This document shows positions 1 to 7,653 of a stretch of 57,668 nucleotides of DNA, one piece after another. Source of the stretch: Bacteroidia bacterium (GTDB lineage: Bacteria > Bacteroidota > Bacteroidia > NS11-12g > UBA9320); the NCBI GenBank assembly GCA_020849295.1, contig JADLGN010000024.1, positions 1-57,668 on the forward strand, in the 5' to 3' direction. A model generated the notes under the pieces. The model saw only the letters and a program-made list of their open reading frames with translations, did not search any database and had not been told where the DNA came from. The position numbers and the translations under genes are program-made. Every line of letters starts with the position of its first letter. Position 1 is the stretch's first letter.

Positions 1-65
1 GTTTGAAAGTTTGAAGGTTTGAAAGTTTGAAGGTTTGGAAAGTTTGAAGTTTGGAAAGTTTGAAG
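1..65. repeat. Short tandem repeat, GTTTGAAA/GTTTGAAG units
   Basis: Eight head-to-tail units of 7-9 bases run from the window edge. They alternate between GTTTGAAA and GTTTGAAG, with two GTTTGGAAA and one shortened GTTTGAA variant. The array lies between the window edge and the 3' end of dnaN and has no coding signal. It may continue beyond the left edge. Unit-length variation suggests replication slippage. Confidence 0.85.
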
Positions 66-82
66 GTTGTGAAATTTTTATA

Positions 83-1201
83 TTAATTGTTCAACATTAG
101 CGGCATTATAAGCATAAGTAAATTTTCGCCGCTTTCTTTTTCTGCAGGATATATAATTCCAGCACGACTTGGTGAACTAAGTTCAATTCTTACTGTTTCG
201 CTTTCTAATGAACCGAGCAATTCTAAAAGCATTTTTGAGTTAAAGCCTATTTCAATATTTTCTCCGGTAAATTCACAAGAGAGCTTTTCAGTAGCTTCAT
301 TGCTCATATCATAATCTTCGGCAGATAAGCTAATAGAGTTTTCTGAAATTTTTATACGAATTTGATAGTTTGATTTATTTGAAAAAATAGAAATACGTTT
401 AACTGAATTATATAATTCTTCACGATTTATAAATAGTACATTTGGATTATCTGTAGGAATTACCGAATTATAATCAGGGTATCTTTCGTCTATAAATCTG
501 CAAACAAGTTTTGTGTCGCCAAATGTGAAAAATGCATTGGTTCTGTTGTAGTCAACTTTTACAATTTCATTTGACCCTGCAAGGGTTGTTTTTAATAAAT
601 TTAATGCTTTTTTTGGTAGAATAAAACTATGTTTTACTCCTGGTTTTACATCTGTTCTTTCATCTTTTACAAGTCGGTTTGCATCTGTTGATACAAATGT
701 TATTTTGTCTTCTTCTAGGTCCACATACACTCCAGTAAGATTTATTCTTAGCTCGTCATTACTTGTTGCAAAAATTGTTTTTACAATGCAATCATGCAAT
801 TTGTCGGCAGGGATATTAAATGAAGAGTCTGATTCTGTTTCGGGTATTTTTGGAAAATCTTTTCCAGCTTGGGTTGCAAGTTTGTAGCTGCCGAATTCTG
901 TTTGCAATTGAACTTGGTTTGTGTTTTCGTCAATTGTTATAGTAACAGGCAAACTTGGCAACGACCTTAGTATTTCTATTGTAAGTTTTGATGGTACTGC
1001 TACAGAAGTTTTAGAGTCAGATTCTACAGTCATATAAGTAGTCATACTAGTTTCTAAGTCTGTACTTGTAATACTAAGTTTGTTTTTTTCTAAACTAAAA
1101 AGAAAATTTTCTATAATAGGCAAAGTGGGTTTTGATACTAAAGTACCACTTATTTTTTGCAAATGTTCTACCAGTGTTGATGAATTGGCAATAAATTTCA
1201 T
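83..1201 (-). CDS. dnaN: DNA polymerase III sliding clamp, beta subunit
   Basis: Encodes the ring-shaped processivity clamp that tethers the replicative polymerase to DNA. The 372-residue length and the N-terminal MKFIANSSTLVEHLQKI and PIIENFLF stretches are typical, as is the hydrophobic C-terminus ending LLMLIMPLMLNN, where clamp monomers carry the LMPxR-like end; here the usual arginine is missing and the protein ends MPLMLNN. The reading frame stays open to a TTG at 1210, but that TTG lies inside a TATTTTTG promoter box, so the ATG at 1201 is taken as the start. The gene stands alone, divergent from the thioesterase-smpB pair. Confidence 0.96.
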   Translation of the reverse strand: MKFIANSSTLVEHLQKISGTLVSKPTLPIIENFLFSLEKNKLSITSTDLETSMTTYMTVESDSKTSVAVPSKLTIEILRSLPSLPVTITIDENTNQVQLQTEFGSYKLATQAGKDFPKIPETESDSSFNIPADKLHDCIVKTIFATSNDELRINLTGVYVDLEEDKITFVSTDANRLVKDERTDVKPGVKHSFILPKKALNLLKTTLAGSNEIVKVDYNRTNAFFTFGDTKLVCRFIDERYPDYNSVIPTDNPNVLFINREELYNSVKRISIFSNKSNYQIRIKISENSISLSAEDYDMSNEATEKLSCEFTGENIEIGFNSKMLLELLGSLESETVRIELSSPSRAGIIYPAEKESGENLLMLIMPLMLNN

Positions 1202-1207
1202 AATGAG

Positions 1208-1215
1208 CAAAAATA
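1208..1215 (-). promoter_or_regulatory. Bacteroidetes -7 promoter box (TATTTTTG) for dnaN
   Basis: On the minus strand TATTTTTG fits TAnnTTTG, and a TTG lies 21 bases upstream (CAA at 1237-1239 on the plus strand), the spacing expected of the -33 box. Only six bases separate the box from the dnaN ATG, predicting a nearly leaderless transcript. Confidence 0.6.
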
Positions 1216-1307
1216 CATAACTGATTATATATAATTCAACAATTTTACTTAATAAATTTTATTTTTTATTTGATATGTTGTAATTGATTGATTTTTCAGT
1301 TTTTTAC

Positions 1308-1315
1308 TAATTTTG
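1308..1315 (+). promoter_or_regulatory. Bacteroidetes -7 promoter box (TAATTTTG) for thioesterase-smpB
   Basis: TAATTTTG matches TAnnTTTG, 14 bases ahead of the ATG at 1330. TTG triplets at 1284 and 1288 sit at plausible -33 distance (21 and 17 bases). Confidence 0.55.
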
Positions 1316-1329
1316 AAGTTGAATTAAAT

Positions 1330-1731
1330 ATGAAAAATATTTTTGTTTCAGGTGATATTAAAACATTTGAATTACAGGTAGGAACTGAAAATATTGCCAA
1401 TTTTGACAGCGGTATTGTTCACAATGTATTATCTACTTTTTCAATAGGAAAATATGCAGAATGGGCGAGTCGTTTGTTTGTATTGGAAATGAAAGACAAT
1501 GACGAAGAAGGGATTGGAACATATCTTGAAATTTTTCATAAAAGTCCGGCACTATTAGGCGAAAAAGTTTTGTTTACGGCAATTTTTCATAAACTTGAAA
1601 AGAATAATGTATTTTGTTTTTTTAAAGCAGAAGTAGGTGTGAGACTTGTAGCTCAAGGTAAAACAGGGCAAAAAATTCTTAAAAAGGATTTATTAAATGA
1701 TAAATTTTTAAAACTCAAAACAGATGTCTGA
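1330..1731 (+). CDS. Hot-dog-fold thioesterase (FlK-like)
   Basis: A 133-residue protein resembling small hot-dog acyl-CoA thioesterases of the fluoroacetyl-CoA thioesterase type. The middle reads FSIGKYAEWASRLFVLEMKD and HKSPALLGEKVLFTAIFHKL, and the C-terminal half has the FFKAEVGVRLVAQGKTGQ strand pattern seen in these proteins. The frame extends upstream to a non-ATG codon at 1288, but the promoter box at 1308 and the first ATG favour 1330. Its last eight bases overlap the smpB start, so the two are probably cotranscribed and translationally coupled. The natural thioester substrate cannot be inferred. Confidence 0.7.
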   Translation: MKNIFVSGDIKTFELQVGTENIANFDSGIVHNVLSTFSIGKYAEWASRLFVLEMKDNDEEGIGTYLEIFHKSPALLGEKVLFTAIFHKLEKNNVFCFFKAEVGVRLVAQGKTGQKILKKDLLNDKFLKLKTDV

Positions 1732-2170
1732 AAATACAATTTTGATAAAGAATAAAAAGGCATTATTTGAGTATTTTATCGAAAATACTTTTGAAGCCGG
1801 AATTTTACTTAAAGGTACCGAAGTGAAATCAATTAGAAACGGTCAAGCAAATATTAGTGACTCTTATTGTGTAGTTGACAGTAATAATGTTTATGTAAAA
1901 AACATGCATATATCAGAATATAAAAATGCCGGATTTACTCAACATTCCCCAATATCTGACCGCAAACTGCTATTAAAGAAAAGTGAAATTAAAAAAATAA
2001 ATGATAAACTAAAAAATATAGGATATACTCTTATTCCGCTTGAACTTTTTTTTTCTGATACAGGTTATGCAAAACTTAAAATTGGTATAGCTAGGGGTAA
2101 AAAATTGTACGATAAAAGAGATGATATTAAAAAGAAAGATATTGAAAGAGATATTTTGAGGTTTAAATAA
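1724..2170 (+). CDS. smpB: SsrA-binding protein
   Basis: SmpB binds tmRNA and delivers it to stalled ribosomes for trans-translation. The 148-residue length is standard. Visible family signatures are FEYFIENTFEAGILLKGTEVKS near the N-terminus, the NISDSYCVV strand, NVYVKNMHISEY, and a basic C-terminal tail (RGKKLYDKRDDIKKKDIERD) that helps decode the stalled A site. It overlaps the upstream thioesterase by eight bases. No tmRNA gene is visible in the window. Confidence 0.96.
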   Translation: MSENTILIKNKKALFEYFIENTFEAGILLKGTEVKSIRNGQANISDSYCVVDSNNVYVKNMHISEYKNAGFTQHSPISDRKLLLKKSEIKKINDKLKNIGYTLIPLELFFSDTGYAKLKIGIARGKKLYDKRDDIKKKDIERDILRFK

Positions 2171-2860
2171 TTAATACTCTGAGTTTGTACTGTCGCTTTT
2201 TTGTTCAATAATTAATTTTTCAAATTTTTTCATGTATTTCAATCCTCTTGGTACATATTTTCTGTTATGTGTACGCGGGGGACCATATAGTGGGTGTTTC
2301 TGCCCGGTATTATGCAGATGAAAAGCATCTTTGTATTTTTTCTTTTCAAGGAATTCTCCATACATTTTCTTTATCCACAATGCTCCGTAATAAATAGTAT
2401 TTTTACCTCTTAACTGTTTTATTTTAATATCGAGATGAAAACACTGGTATCCCATTATTTGAAATGGACCCCATGAAGAAGCAAGGTTTTTTAGTGCATC
2501 ATCGTTGCTGTTGTATATATCTTGCTTAACAATTCCTTCAAAATTTTCTAATTTGCCATCTCTTACTTTTTGCAGTTTTTTAAAAATATATGGTTCGAAA
2601 CGACTTTTAACATCTCTGTATCCTTCACATTCAAGAGCAATTAGAGCAAGCAGATAATCGGCGGGGAGTTCAAGTTCTGAGCTTACTTCCATAACTTTTT
2701 CTCCATAATTAAGCCAAGTGCTTTCAACAGTGTTAAGTTTGAAATCGGAATTTTTGTATAAATTGTTGTTGTAATATTTCTGATAAAAAATTATTGCTAT
2801 TGCAATAAATACAATTGCAAATGCTGATATAAACCAAATTTTTTTTGATTTTTTTGACAA
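2171..2860 (-). CDS. Membrane-anchored muramidase / lytic transglycosylase-like protein
   Basis: A 229-residue protein with one N-terminal membrane segment (about residues 8-26, IWFISAFAIVFIAIAIIFY). Its extracytoplasmic domain looks like a peptidoglycan glycosidase. Supporting motifs are LLALIALECEGYRDV, whose glutamate is a candidate catalytic acid, the SRFEPYIFKKL segment seen in N-acetylmuramidase-type domains, and SSWGPFQIMG, the lysozyme/SLT glycine-rich loop. Inference: it cleaves or remodels cell-wall glycan. The only usable start is a TTG one base after the stop of the acyl-CoA ligase gene, so it is probably translated from the same mRNA. Confidence 0.62.
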   Translation of the reverse strand: MSKKSKKIWFISAFAIVFIAIAIIFYQKYYNNNLYKNSDFKLNTVESTWLNYGEKVMEVSSELELPADYLLALIALECEGYRDVKSRFEPYIFKKLQKVRDGKLENFEGIVKQDIYNSNDDALKNLASSWGPFQIMGYQCFHLDIKIKQLRGKNTIYYGALWIKKMYGEFLEKKKYKDAFHLHNTGQKHPLYGPPRTHNRKYVPRGLKYMKKFEKLIIEQKSDSTNSEY

Positions 2861-2861
2861 A

Positions 2862-4514
2862 TTATTCCAGTTTTCTTCTCAAAATTTTCCCAATATTTGA
2901 TTTAGGTAATTCATCTCTAAAAGCAATGTGTTTTGGCAATTTATAAGGGGTTAGCCTTTCTTTGCAAAATTCTTTAATATTATCTTCTGTTACACTTGGG
3001 TCTTTTTTTACAATAAATGCTTTAATTGCTTCTGTTGTTTTTTCATCAGGCACACCTCTTACTCCAACTTCGAGTACGCCAGGGTGTTCTGAAATGACTT
3101 TTTCAATTTCATTAGGAAATACATTAAATCCTGAAACAATGATCATCTCTTTTTTGCGGTCAACAATTCTAAAGAATCCATCTTCGTCCATCACCCCAAT
3201 ATCACCTGTAAGCATAAACTCTCCTTTAAAAACTTTAGCATTCTCATCGGGCTTTTGCCAATAGCCTTGCATTACCTGAGGTCCTTTAATAGCTATTTCT
3301 CCGGGTTGACCTGGAGGAACTTCATTTCCATTATCATCAAATAGTTTGAAAACAGTAGATGGCAGTGGTAAACCGATAGTTCCTATTTTATGTTTGCCAT
3401 CAATTGGATTTACACTTGCACCGGGAGATGTTTCTGACAATCCATAGGCTTCAATTACTGGATTACCGGTTACTTTTTCCCATTTTTTTGCAACTATATC
3501 TTGCATAGCCATGCCTCCAGCCAAAGTGATTTTTAAACCTGAAAAATCAATTTCAGCAAAATCAGGCTGATTAAGCAGCCCGTTGAAAAGTGTATTAACT
3601 CCGGAGAAAAATGAAAACTTTTCTTTTTTCATTTCTTTTATAAAGCCTTTTAAGTCTCTTGGATTAGTAATAAGTTTAATTTTTGCTCCAAGATGAATTC
3701 CGAGTATTAAGTTTGCTGTAAGTGAAAATATATGATAGAGTGGTAGAGGAGTAATAAAAATTTCTTTTCCTTCCTGTAAAACATTGCCCAACCAACCGTC
3801 AACCTGTGCCATATTTGCACATATATTTCCATGAGTAAGGGTTACACCTTTTGAAACCCCGGTAGTACCTCCGGTGTATTGAAGAAATGCAATATCTTTG
3901 ATAGTAAGAGGGTATATTTCGGGCTTATTTTTTTGATTTATGGTTTCTTTGAATGTTGTGAACTTTTCAATTTTATACGGCGGAACCATTTTTTTTACAT
4001 TTCTCACTACAAAGTTTGTAATAGCTCCCTTAATTGTGCCTAACATATCTCCAATAGAGGCTATTATTACATTTTCAATTTGAGTGTCATTTAATATTTT
4101 TTCGAGATTGCAAGCAAAATTTTCAAGTATTACAATAGCTTTTACCCCCAAATCATTAAACTGATGGTGCATTTCATCTGCTGTATATAGCGGATTTACA
4201 TTTACAACTATCATCCCTGCTTTTAAAACTCCAAATGCTACAATTGGAAATTGAATTAAATTTGGAAGTTGAATAGCAACTCTATCGCCTGGTTTTAATT
4301 GTGTTTTGTTTTGTAAATACCATGCAAAGGCATCAGAAAACTTATCGAGTTCAATAAATGAAATTGATTTTCCCATATTTTCAATTGATGGCTTATGCTG
4401 GAATTTTACTACAGCTCTATTTAAAATGTCAATAATTGAACTGTACTTTTCAGGGTCAATTTCGTGCGGTGCAAAACTTGGGTAACTTTTGTACCAAGGG
4501 TAATTTTCTTTCAT
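2862..4514 (-). CDS. fadD: Long-chain-fatty-acid--CoA ligase
   Basis: Activates long-chain fatty acids to acyl-CoA by way of an acyl-adenylate, using ATP and CoA. The 550-residue protein has the ANL-superfamily signatures in order: the P-loop-like LQYTGGTTGVSKGVTLTH (near residue 210), EAYGLSETSPGA (A5 region), LTGDIGVMDEDGFFRIVDRKKEMI (hinge aspartate and arginine) and a C-terminal SNIGKILRRKL with the catalytic lysine. It starts with ATG just downstream of the cyclase gene and is followed after one base by the muramidase-like gene. Substrate chain length is inferred from overall similarity to FadD. Confidence 0.93.
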   Translation of the reverse strand: MKENYPWYKSYPSFAPHEIDPEKYSSIIDILNRAVVKFQHKPSIENMGKSISFIELDKFSDAFAWYLQNKTQLKPGDRVAIQLPNLIQFPIVAFGVLKAGMIVVNVNPLYTADEMHHQFNDLGVKAIVILENFACNLEKILNDTQIENVIIASIGDMLGTIKGAITNFVVRNVKKMVPPYKIEKFTTFKETINQKNKPEIYPLTIKDIAFLQYTGGTTGVSKGVTLTHGNICANMAQVDGWLGNVLQEGKEIFITPLPLYHIFSLTANLILGIHLGAKIKLITNPRDLKGFIKEMKKEKFSFFSGVNTLFNGLLNQPDFAEIDFSGLKITLAGGMAMQDIVAKKWEKVTGNPVIEAYGLSETSPGASVNPIDGKHKIGTIGLPLPSTVFKLFDDNGNEVPPGQPGEIAIKGPQVMQGYWQKPDENAKVFKGEFMLTGDIGVMDEDGFFRIVDRKKEMIIVSGFNVFPNEIEKVISEHPGVLEVGVRGVPDEKTTEAIKAFIVKKDPSVTEDNIKEFCKERLTPYKLPKHIAFRDELPKSNIGKILRRKLE

Positions 4515-4532
4515 TTTTATAATTTTTTATAA

Positions 4533-6002
4533 TTAAACTATTTTTTCTATAAAATACATATCAATCTGTCCTTTGTTTTTTGCATTAATTTTTCCGCGAT
4601 GAACAAAATTATATTTATCTTTTACTTTATTATAAGTAGTTGAAGATATGTTTATTTTTCCTGCTTCGCTGTTTTGTTCCATTCTTGCGGCTGTGTTTAC
4701 TGTGTCTCCCCAAATATCATAAGCAAATTTTTTCTTACCTACAACACCGGCTACCAATGGTCCGCTGTGAATACCTACTCTTATTTTAAAAAATTGTTTT
4801 CCTTCGGTTTTACGTTTCTCATACATGTCTGCCATAAAATCTACTATTTCAAAAGCAGCTTCTATTACTTTGGAAGGGTTGTGATTTGCCGAATTTTCAT
4901 TTTCGTTTGATAATCCATCTGCACATAAATATGCGTCTCCAATGGTTTTTATTTTTTCAATTCCGTATTTTTCTATAATTGTATCAAATGCACAATAGCA
5001 CATATCAATTTCATCAACAAGATTTTTAGGAGTTAAACTTTCGCTAATAATAGTAAAATCAATAAAATCAGTAAAAAGAACGGTTACCATTTCGTAATCT
5101 CTTGCTACAGCTTTCCCGGTTTCTTTCAACTCGTTTGCTGTTTCTAATGGAAGTATATTGAGCAACAAATCTTCTGATATTTTCTTTTCTGCTGAAATTA
5201 TTTCATTTTTTTTGGAAAGTTCTTTTGCGAAGTTTTGTTTTGACCTAAATAACCAGAACAAAATTGCAGAAATTATCAATATTATAATTAAAATAAAGAT
5301 AAGTGCTATCTTTTGATTTTGTTGTTTTTCTAATTCTAGTTTTCTGATGTGTGTTTCTTGTTCAAGTATTTTATTACGAGCTTCAAGTTTCTCAGCTTCT
5401 TCATTTAATACCGTAAGTTTATCATTGGTTTCTGTTAAAACTTTTTCTTTTTCGCTCAGTTCATTTTGTTTTGCTTGTATTAGGCTTTTGTTTGCTATAT
5501 TGTCTTTTGACAAATTAGCAATTTCTTTTTTTATAATTTCTGCATCTTTCTTTTGTTTTTCAAGATCTGCTCTTTGTTTTTCTATATCTTCATTCTGTTT
5601 CTTTATATCTTCATTTTGTTTTTTAATTTGTTCTTCTTGTTTTTTCATCTCTTCACCACGGTCTATCATTGCTGCTTTTGATTTGTATTTAATATATTGA
5701 AGTTGATAATCGAGGATTTTGTAAATTAATGTCAATTGTTCGTAACTACGAGCCATACCTGTTTTGTAATTTATCTTTTCTGCAATTTTTGCTGCCTGAT
5801 GTGCCAGTGGTTTAGCTTTTTTACAATCTTCTTTTGTTGGTTCTTTGCCCAATATTCTATCTACTTCATTGTTTATTTTGTCAACCTTTTCTTTATTGTC
5901 AGGCATCGAATTTATTGATTTTTCAAAATCTTCGTTTGTAGCATTAGATATTGAACAATAAAATGAGAAAACTATTAGAAAAATATATTTCGTTATTTTC
6001 AT
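4533..6002 (-). CDS. Membrane-anchored class III adenylate cyclase with coiled coil
   Basis: Makes a cyclic nucleotide, probably cAMP. The 489-residue order is: signal-like segment (1-21), short helical region (about 22-110), long Lys/Glu/Gln-rich coiled coil (about 111-228, with repeated KKQNEDI-type heptads), transmembrane helix (231-252), then a C-terminal class III cyclase domain (about 300-485). Catalytic residues are visible: metal-binding D312 (in LFTDFIDFT) and D356 (in KTIGDAYL), adenine-specifying K352 and D429 (in YDIWGD), and the transition-state pair N436 and R440 (in VNTAARME). The Lys/Asp pair points to ATP rather than GTP. The periplasmic coiled coil suggests an envelope-sensing input, an inference. 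Confidence 0.88.
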   Translation of the reverse strand: MKITKYIFLIVFSFYCSISNATNEDFEKSINSMPDNKEKVDKINNEVDRILGKEPTKEDCKKAKPLAHQAAKIAEKINYKTGMARSYEQLTLIYKILDYQLQYIKYKSKAAMIDRGEEMKKQEEQIKKQNEDIKKQNEDIEKQRADLEKQKKDAEIIKKEIANLSKDNIANKSLIQAKQNELSEKEKVLTETNDKLTVLNEEAEKLEARNKILEQETHIRKLELEKQQNQKIALIFILIIILIISAILFWLFRSKQNFAKELSKKNEIISAEKKISEDLLLNILPLETANELKETGKAVARDYEMVTVLFTDFIDFTIISESLTPKNLVDEIDMCYCAFDTIIEKYGIEKIKTIGDAYLCADGLSNENENSANHNPSKVIEAAFEIVDFMADMYEKRKTEGKQFFKIRVGIHSGPLVAGVVGKKKFAYDIWGDTVNTAARMEQNSEAGKINISSTTYNKVKDKYNFVHRGKINAKNKGQIDMYFIEKIV

Positions 6003-6053
6003 TTTGTAAATTTAATAATTTTCCTCAAACAAAATCAATTTTACTATTTATAT

Positions 6054-6061
6054 CAAATTTA
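6054..6061 (-). promoter_or_regulatory. Candidate -7 promoter box (TAAATTTG) for the cyclase gene
   Basis: On the minus strand TAAATTTG fits TAnnTTTG, 51 bases ahead of the cyclase ATG at 6002. It lies back to back with a plus-strand box at 6070-6077. Confidence 0.4.
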
Positions 6062-6069
6062 TATTATCT

Positions 6070-6077
6070 TAGTTTTG
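6070..6077 (+). promoter_or_regulatory. Candidate -7 promoter box (TAGTTTTG) for the lipoprotein at 6089
   Basis: TAGTTTTG fits TAnnTTTG and ends 11 bases before the ATG at 6089. No clear -33 TTTG is seen. Confidence 0.4.
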
Positions 6078-6088
6078 TAAATTATTTT

Positions 6089-6661
6089 ATGAAACAATTA
6101 TTTATTTTAGTATTATCTGTTGTATTAGCAATTTCGTGTAATAATAGTGCCATTTTACATAATTCTTCATCTGTTGACAGTGTTTCAAATATTAATACAG
6201 ACACAATAGAAGAGAAGAATATTGAAAAAGAGAAAACCACAATCAAACAAAATCAGGAAGAAATTATTATTTCGAAAGCAATTACAATATCTAATGAAAT
6301 ATACAAAAGTCTTTTAAAACAAAATTATACCGAACCTAACAAATTTCTTCATCCTGATGTTTTTGATGTTTCTACTCCTGATGATTTTACTGCCTCTTAT
6401 AAAAATGCTCAAGTAAAAACAGGAAAACTTGCTTTCGTAAAATTAGTAGATCAAGGTGCAAAGTGCAAAACAGATGGCGAAAATGGGGTAGGAGATTATT
6501 GCGAACTAATATTTGATGCACAGTATAAAGATGGAACTTTGCGTGAAAAATTGATTTTTTTCAGGAAAGACAGCACTCAAGAATTAAAACTATTAGGATA
6601 CCAATATCATCAGTTTGAAGATTATATTACACTAACAGAAAAACTAAGAATTAAAAAATAA
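6089..6661 (+). CDS. Putative lipoprotein of unknown function
   Basis: I do not recognise the family. The 190-residue product starts MKQLFILVLSVVLAISCNNS, a type II signal peptide with the lipidated cysteine at residue 17 in the AISC lipobox. A Ser/Asn/Glu-rich linker (about 20-65) is followed by a compact mixed domain with TSYKNAQVKTGKLAFVKLVDQ-like strands, two cysteines (CKTDGENGVGDYC) and YKDGTLREKLIFF. The last part resembles small DUF-type domains that read out as immunity- or stress-type lipoproteins, but this is too weak for a name. The frame is open to 5951; the ATG at 6089 is chosen for the signal peptide and promoter. It converges on the HmuY-like gene. Confidence 0.7.
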   Translation: MKQLFILVLSVVLAISCNNSAILHNSSSVDSVSNINTDTIEEKNIEKEKTTIKQNQEEIIISKAITISNEIYKSLLKQNYTEPNKFLHPDVFDVSTPDDFTASYKNAQVKTGKLAFVKLVDQGAKCKTDGENGVGDYCELIFDAQYKDGTLREKLIFFRKDSTQELKLLGYQYHQFEDYITLTEKLRIKK

Positions 6662-6672
6662 TTTAAGAAAAT

Positions 6673-7653
6673 TTAAATCTTTTGAAACTCAAACTTTGGA
6701 TATCCTTTTACTCCCAAATCATTGTAAAAATCAACAAAGTGAAGTTTGTAATAAAATCCGTTTTTGATTGAAATTACATAATTGAAATGTGGTAAAACAA
6801 TATATGAATTTGTAGAAAAACTGTATTGTTTCCACTCATAACCAATTGCATCATTATCTGATAAAAATTTATAAGAATCAAGTTTGCTCAATGAAATTTC
6901 ATTAAATGGAGTGTTAAAATCATAAGCTACCGTTACTTTATTCGGATTTATCAGAACTCCTGCAAGTTGGTAATTTTGTACAATTTTTAAATCAGTAGAA
7001 TAAATTCTTTTCACATATTGGGTAAAAAACAAATCCCATTCGTCTTTTGGAGGTTCAATAAGTAATTTTTTATTATTGATAAATGAAAAATGTACAAAAT
7101 TATATTTTGAGTCTTTTTCTATTATTGAAGTTTGGGTATTGTTTTCATTTAGCATACACCATTCAATTTTTAATTTGTTGTCGGAGGTAAGAGTTGGTTT
7201 GCACTTTACAAATCCAACTGGTAATCCTATTTGGTCAACACCAAGATTTACAATAAAAATTTCAGGATTTTTGAGCCACCATTGTCCAAAAGCAAGACTG
7301 TCAATATGAAGTGATGGTTGCCCCCAATTAAATTTGTATCCTGCTGTATCTGTTACTTCATTAAAATTACTTTTGCCGGTAAATGCTACATATACTCCTC
7401 TGCCATTATTAGGATGTATTATATGTTTAGTTTCGCTACAATCAAAGGCAATATCCCAGTCAAGTTTATTTATTACTTTAACTATTTTGTTTGAATCGAG
7501 ATTGAAAAAAACATGTTGGTCATAATTATTCCCCATTTCAGCTACATTTGTAGCAATATTTCCTCTGTCAAAAGGCTTTATTGGCTTTTCTTTCTTTTCA
7601 CATGATGAAAGTATTGAAATAATCGTGAATAATATTATGATTAAGTTTCTCAT
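6673..7653 (-). CDS. HmuY-family lipoprotein
   Basis: The 326-residue product has a lipoprotein signal peptide (ISILSSCEKKE, lipidated Cys at about 18) and two Trp-Asp motifs typical of HmuY-type haem-binding proteins: NKLDWDIAFDCSETKHI early and KDEWDLFFTQYVKRIY in the second half, the latter followed by YQLAGVLINPNKVTVAYDF. HmuY of Porphyromonas gingivalis captures haem at the cell surface and hands it to the receptor HmuR. This gene sits directly after (zero-base gap) a TonB-dependent receptor gene, the expected pairing. Haem as ligand is inferred from family and context; other HmuY homologues may bind other ligands. Confidence 0.72.
   Translation of the reverse strand: MRNLIIILFTIISILSSCEKKEKPIKPFDRGNIATNVAEMGNNYDQHVFFNLDSNKIVKVINKLDWDIAFDCSETKHIIHPNNGRGVYVAFTGKSNFNEVTDTAGYKFNWGQPSLHIDSLAFGQWWLKNPEIFIVNLGVDQIGLPVGFVKCKPTLTSDNKLKIEWCMLNENNTQTSIIEKDSKYNFVHFSFINNKKLLIEPPKDEWDLFFTQYVKRIYSTDLKIVQNYQLAGVLINPNKVTVAYDFNTPFNEISLSKLDSYKFLSDNDAIGYEWKQYSFSTNSYIVLPHFNYVISIKNGFYYKLHFVDFYNDLGVKGYPKFEFQKI

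Noticed and set aside
1-65. Possible CRISPR array
   Set aside because: Units are 7-9 bases without spacers; this is a simple tandem repeat.
2041-2170. tmRNA gene next to smpB
   Set aside because: No tRNA-Ala-like ends or tag-coding segment is visible; the bases are smpB coding sequence followed directly by the convergent gene.
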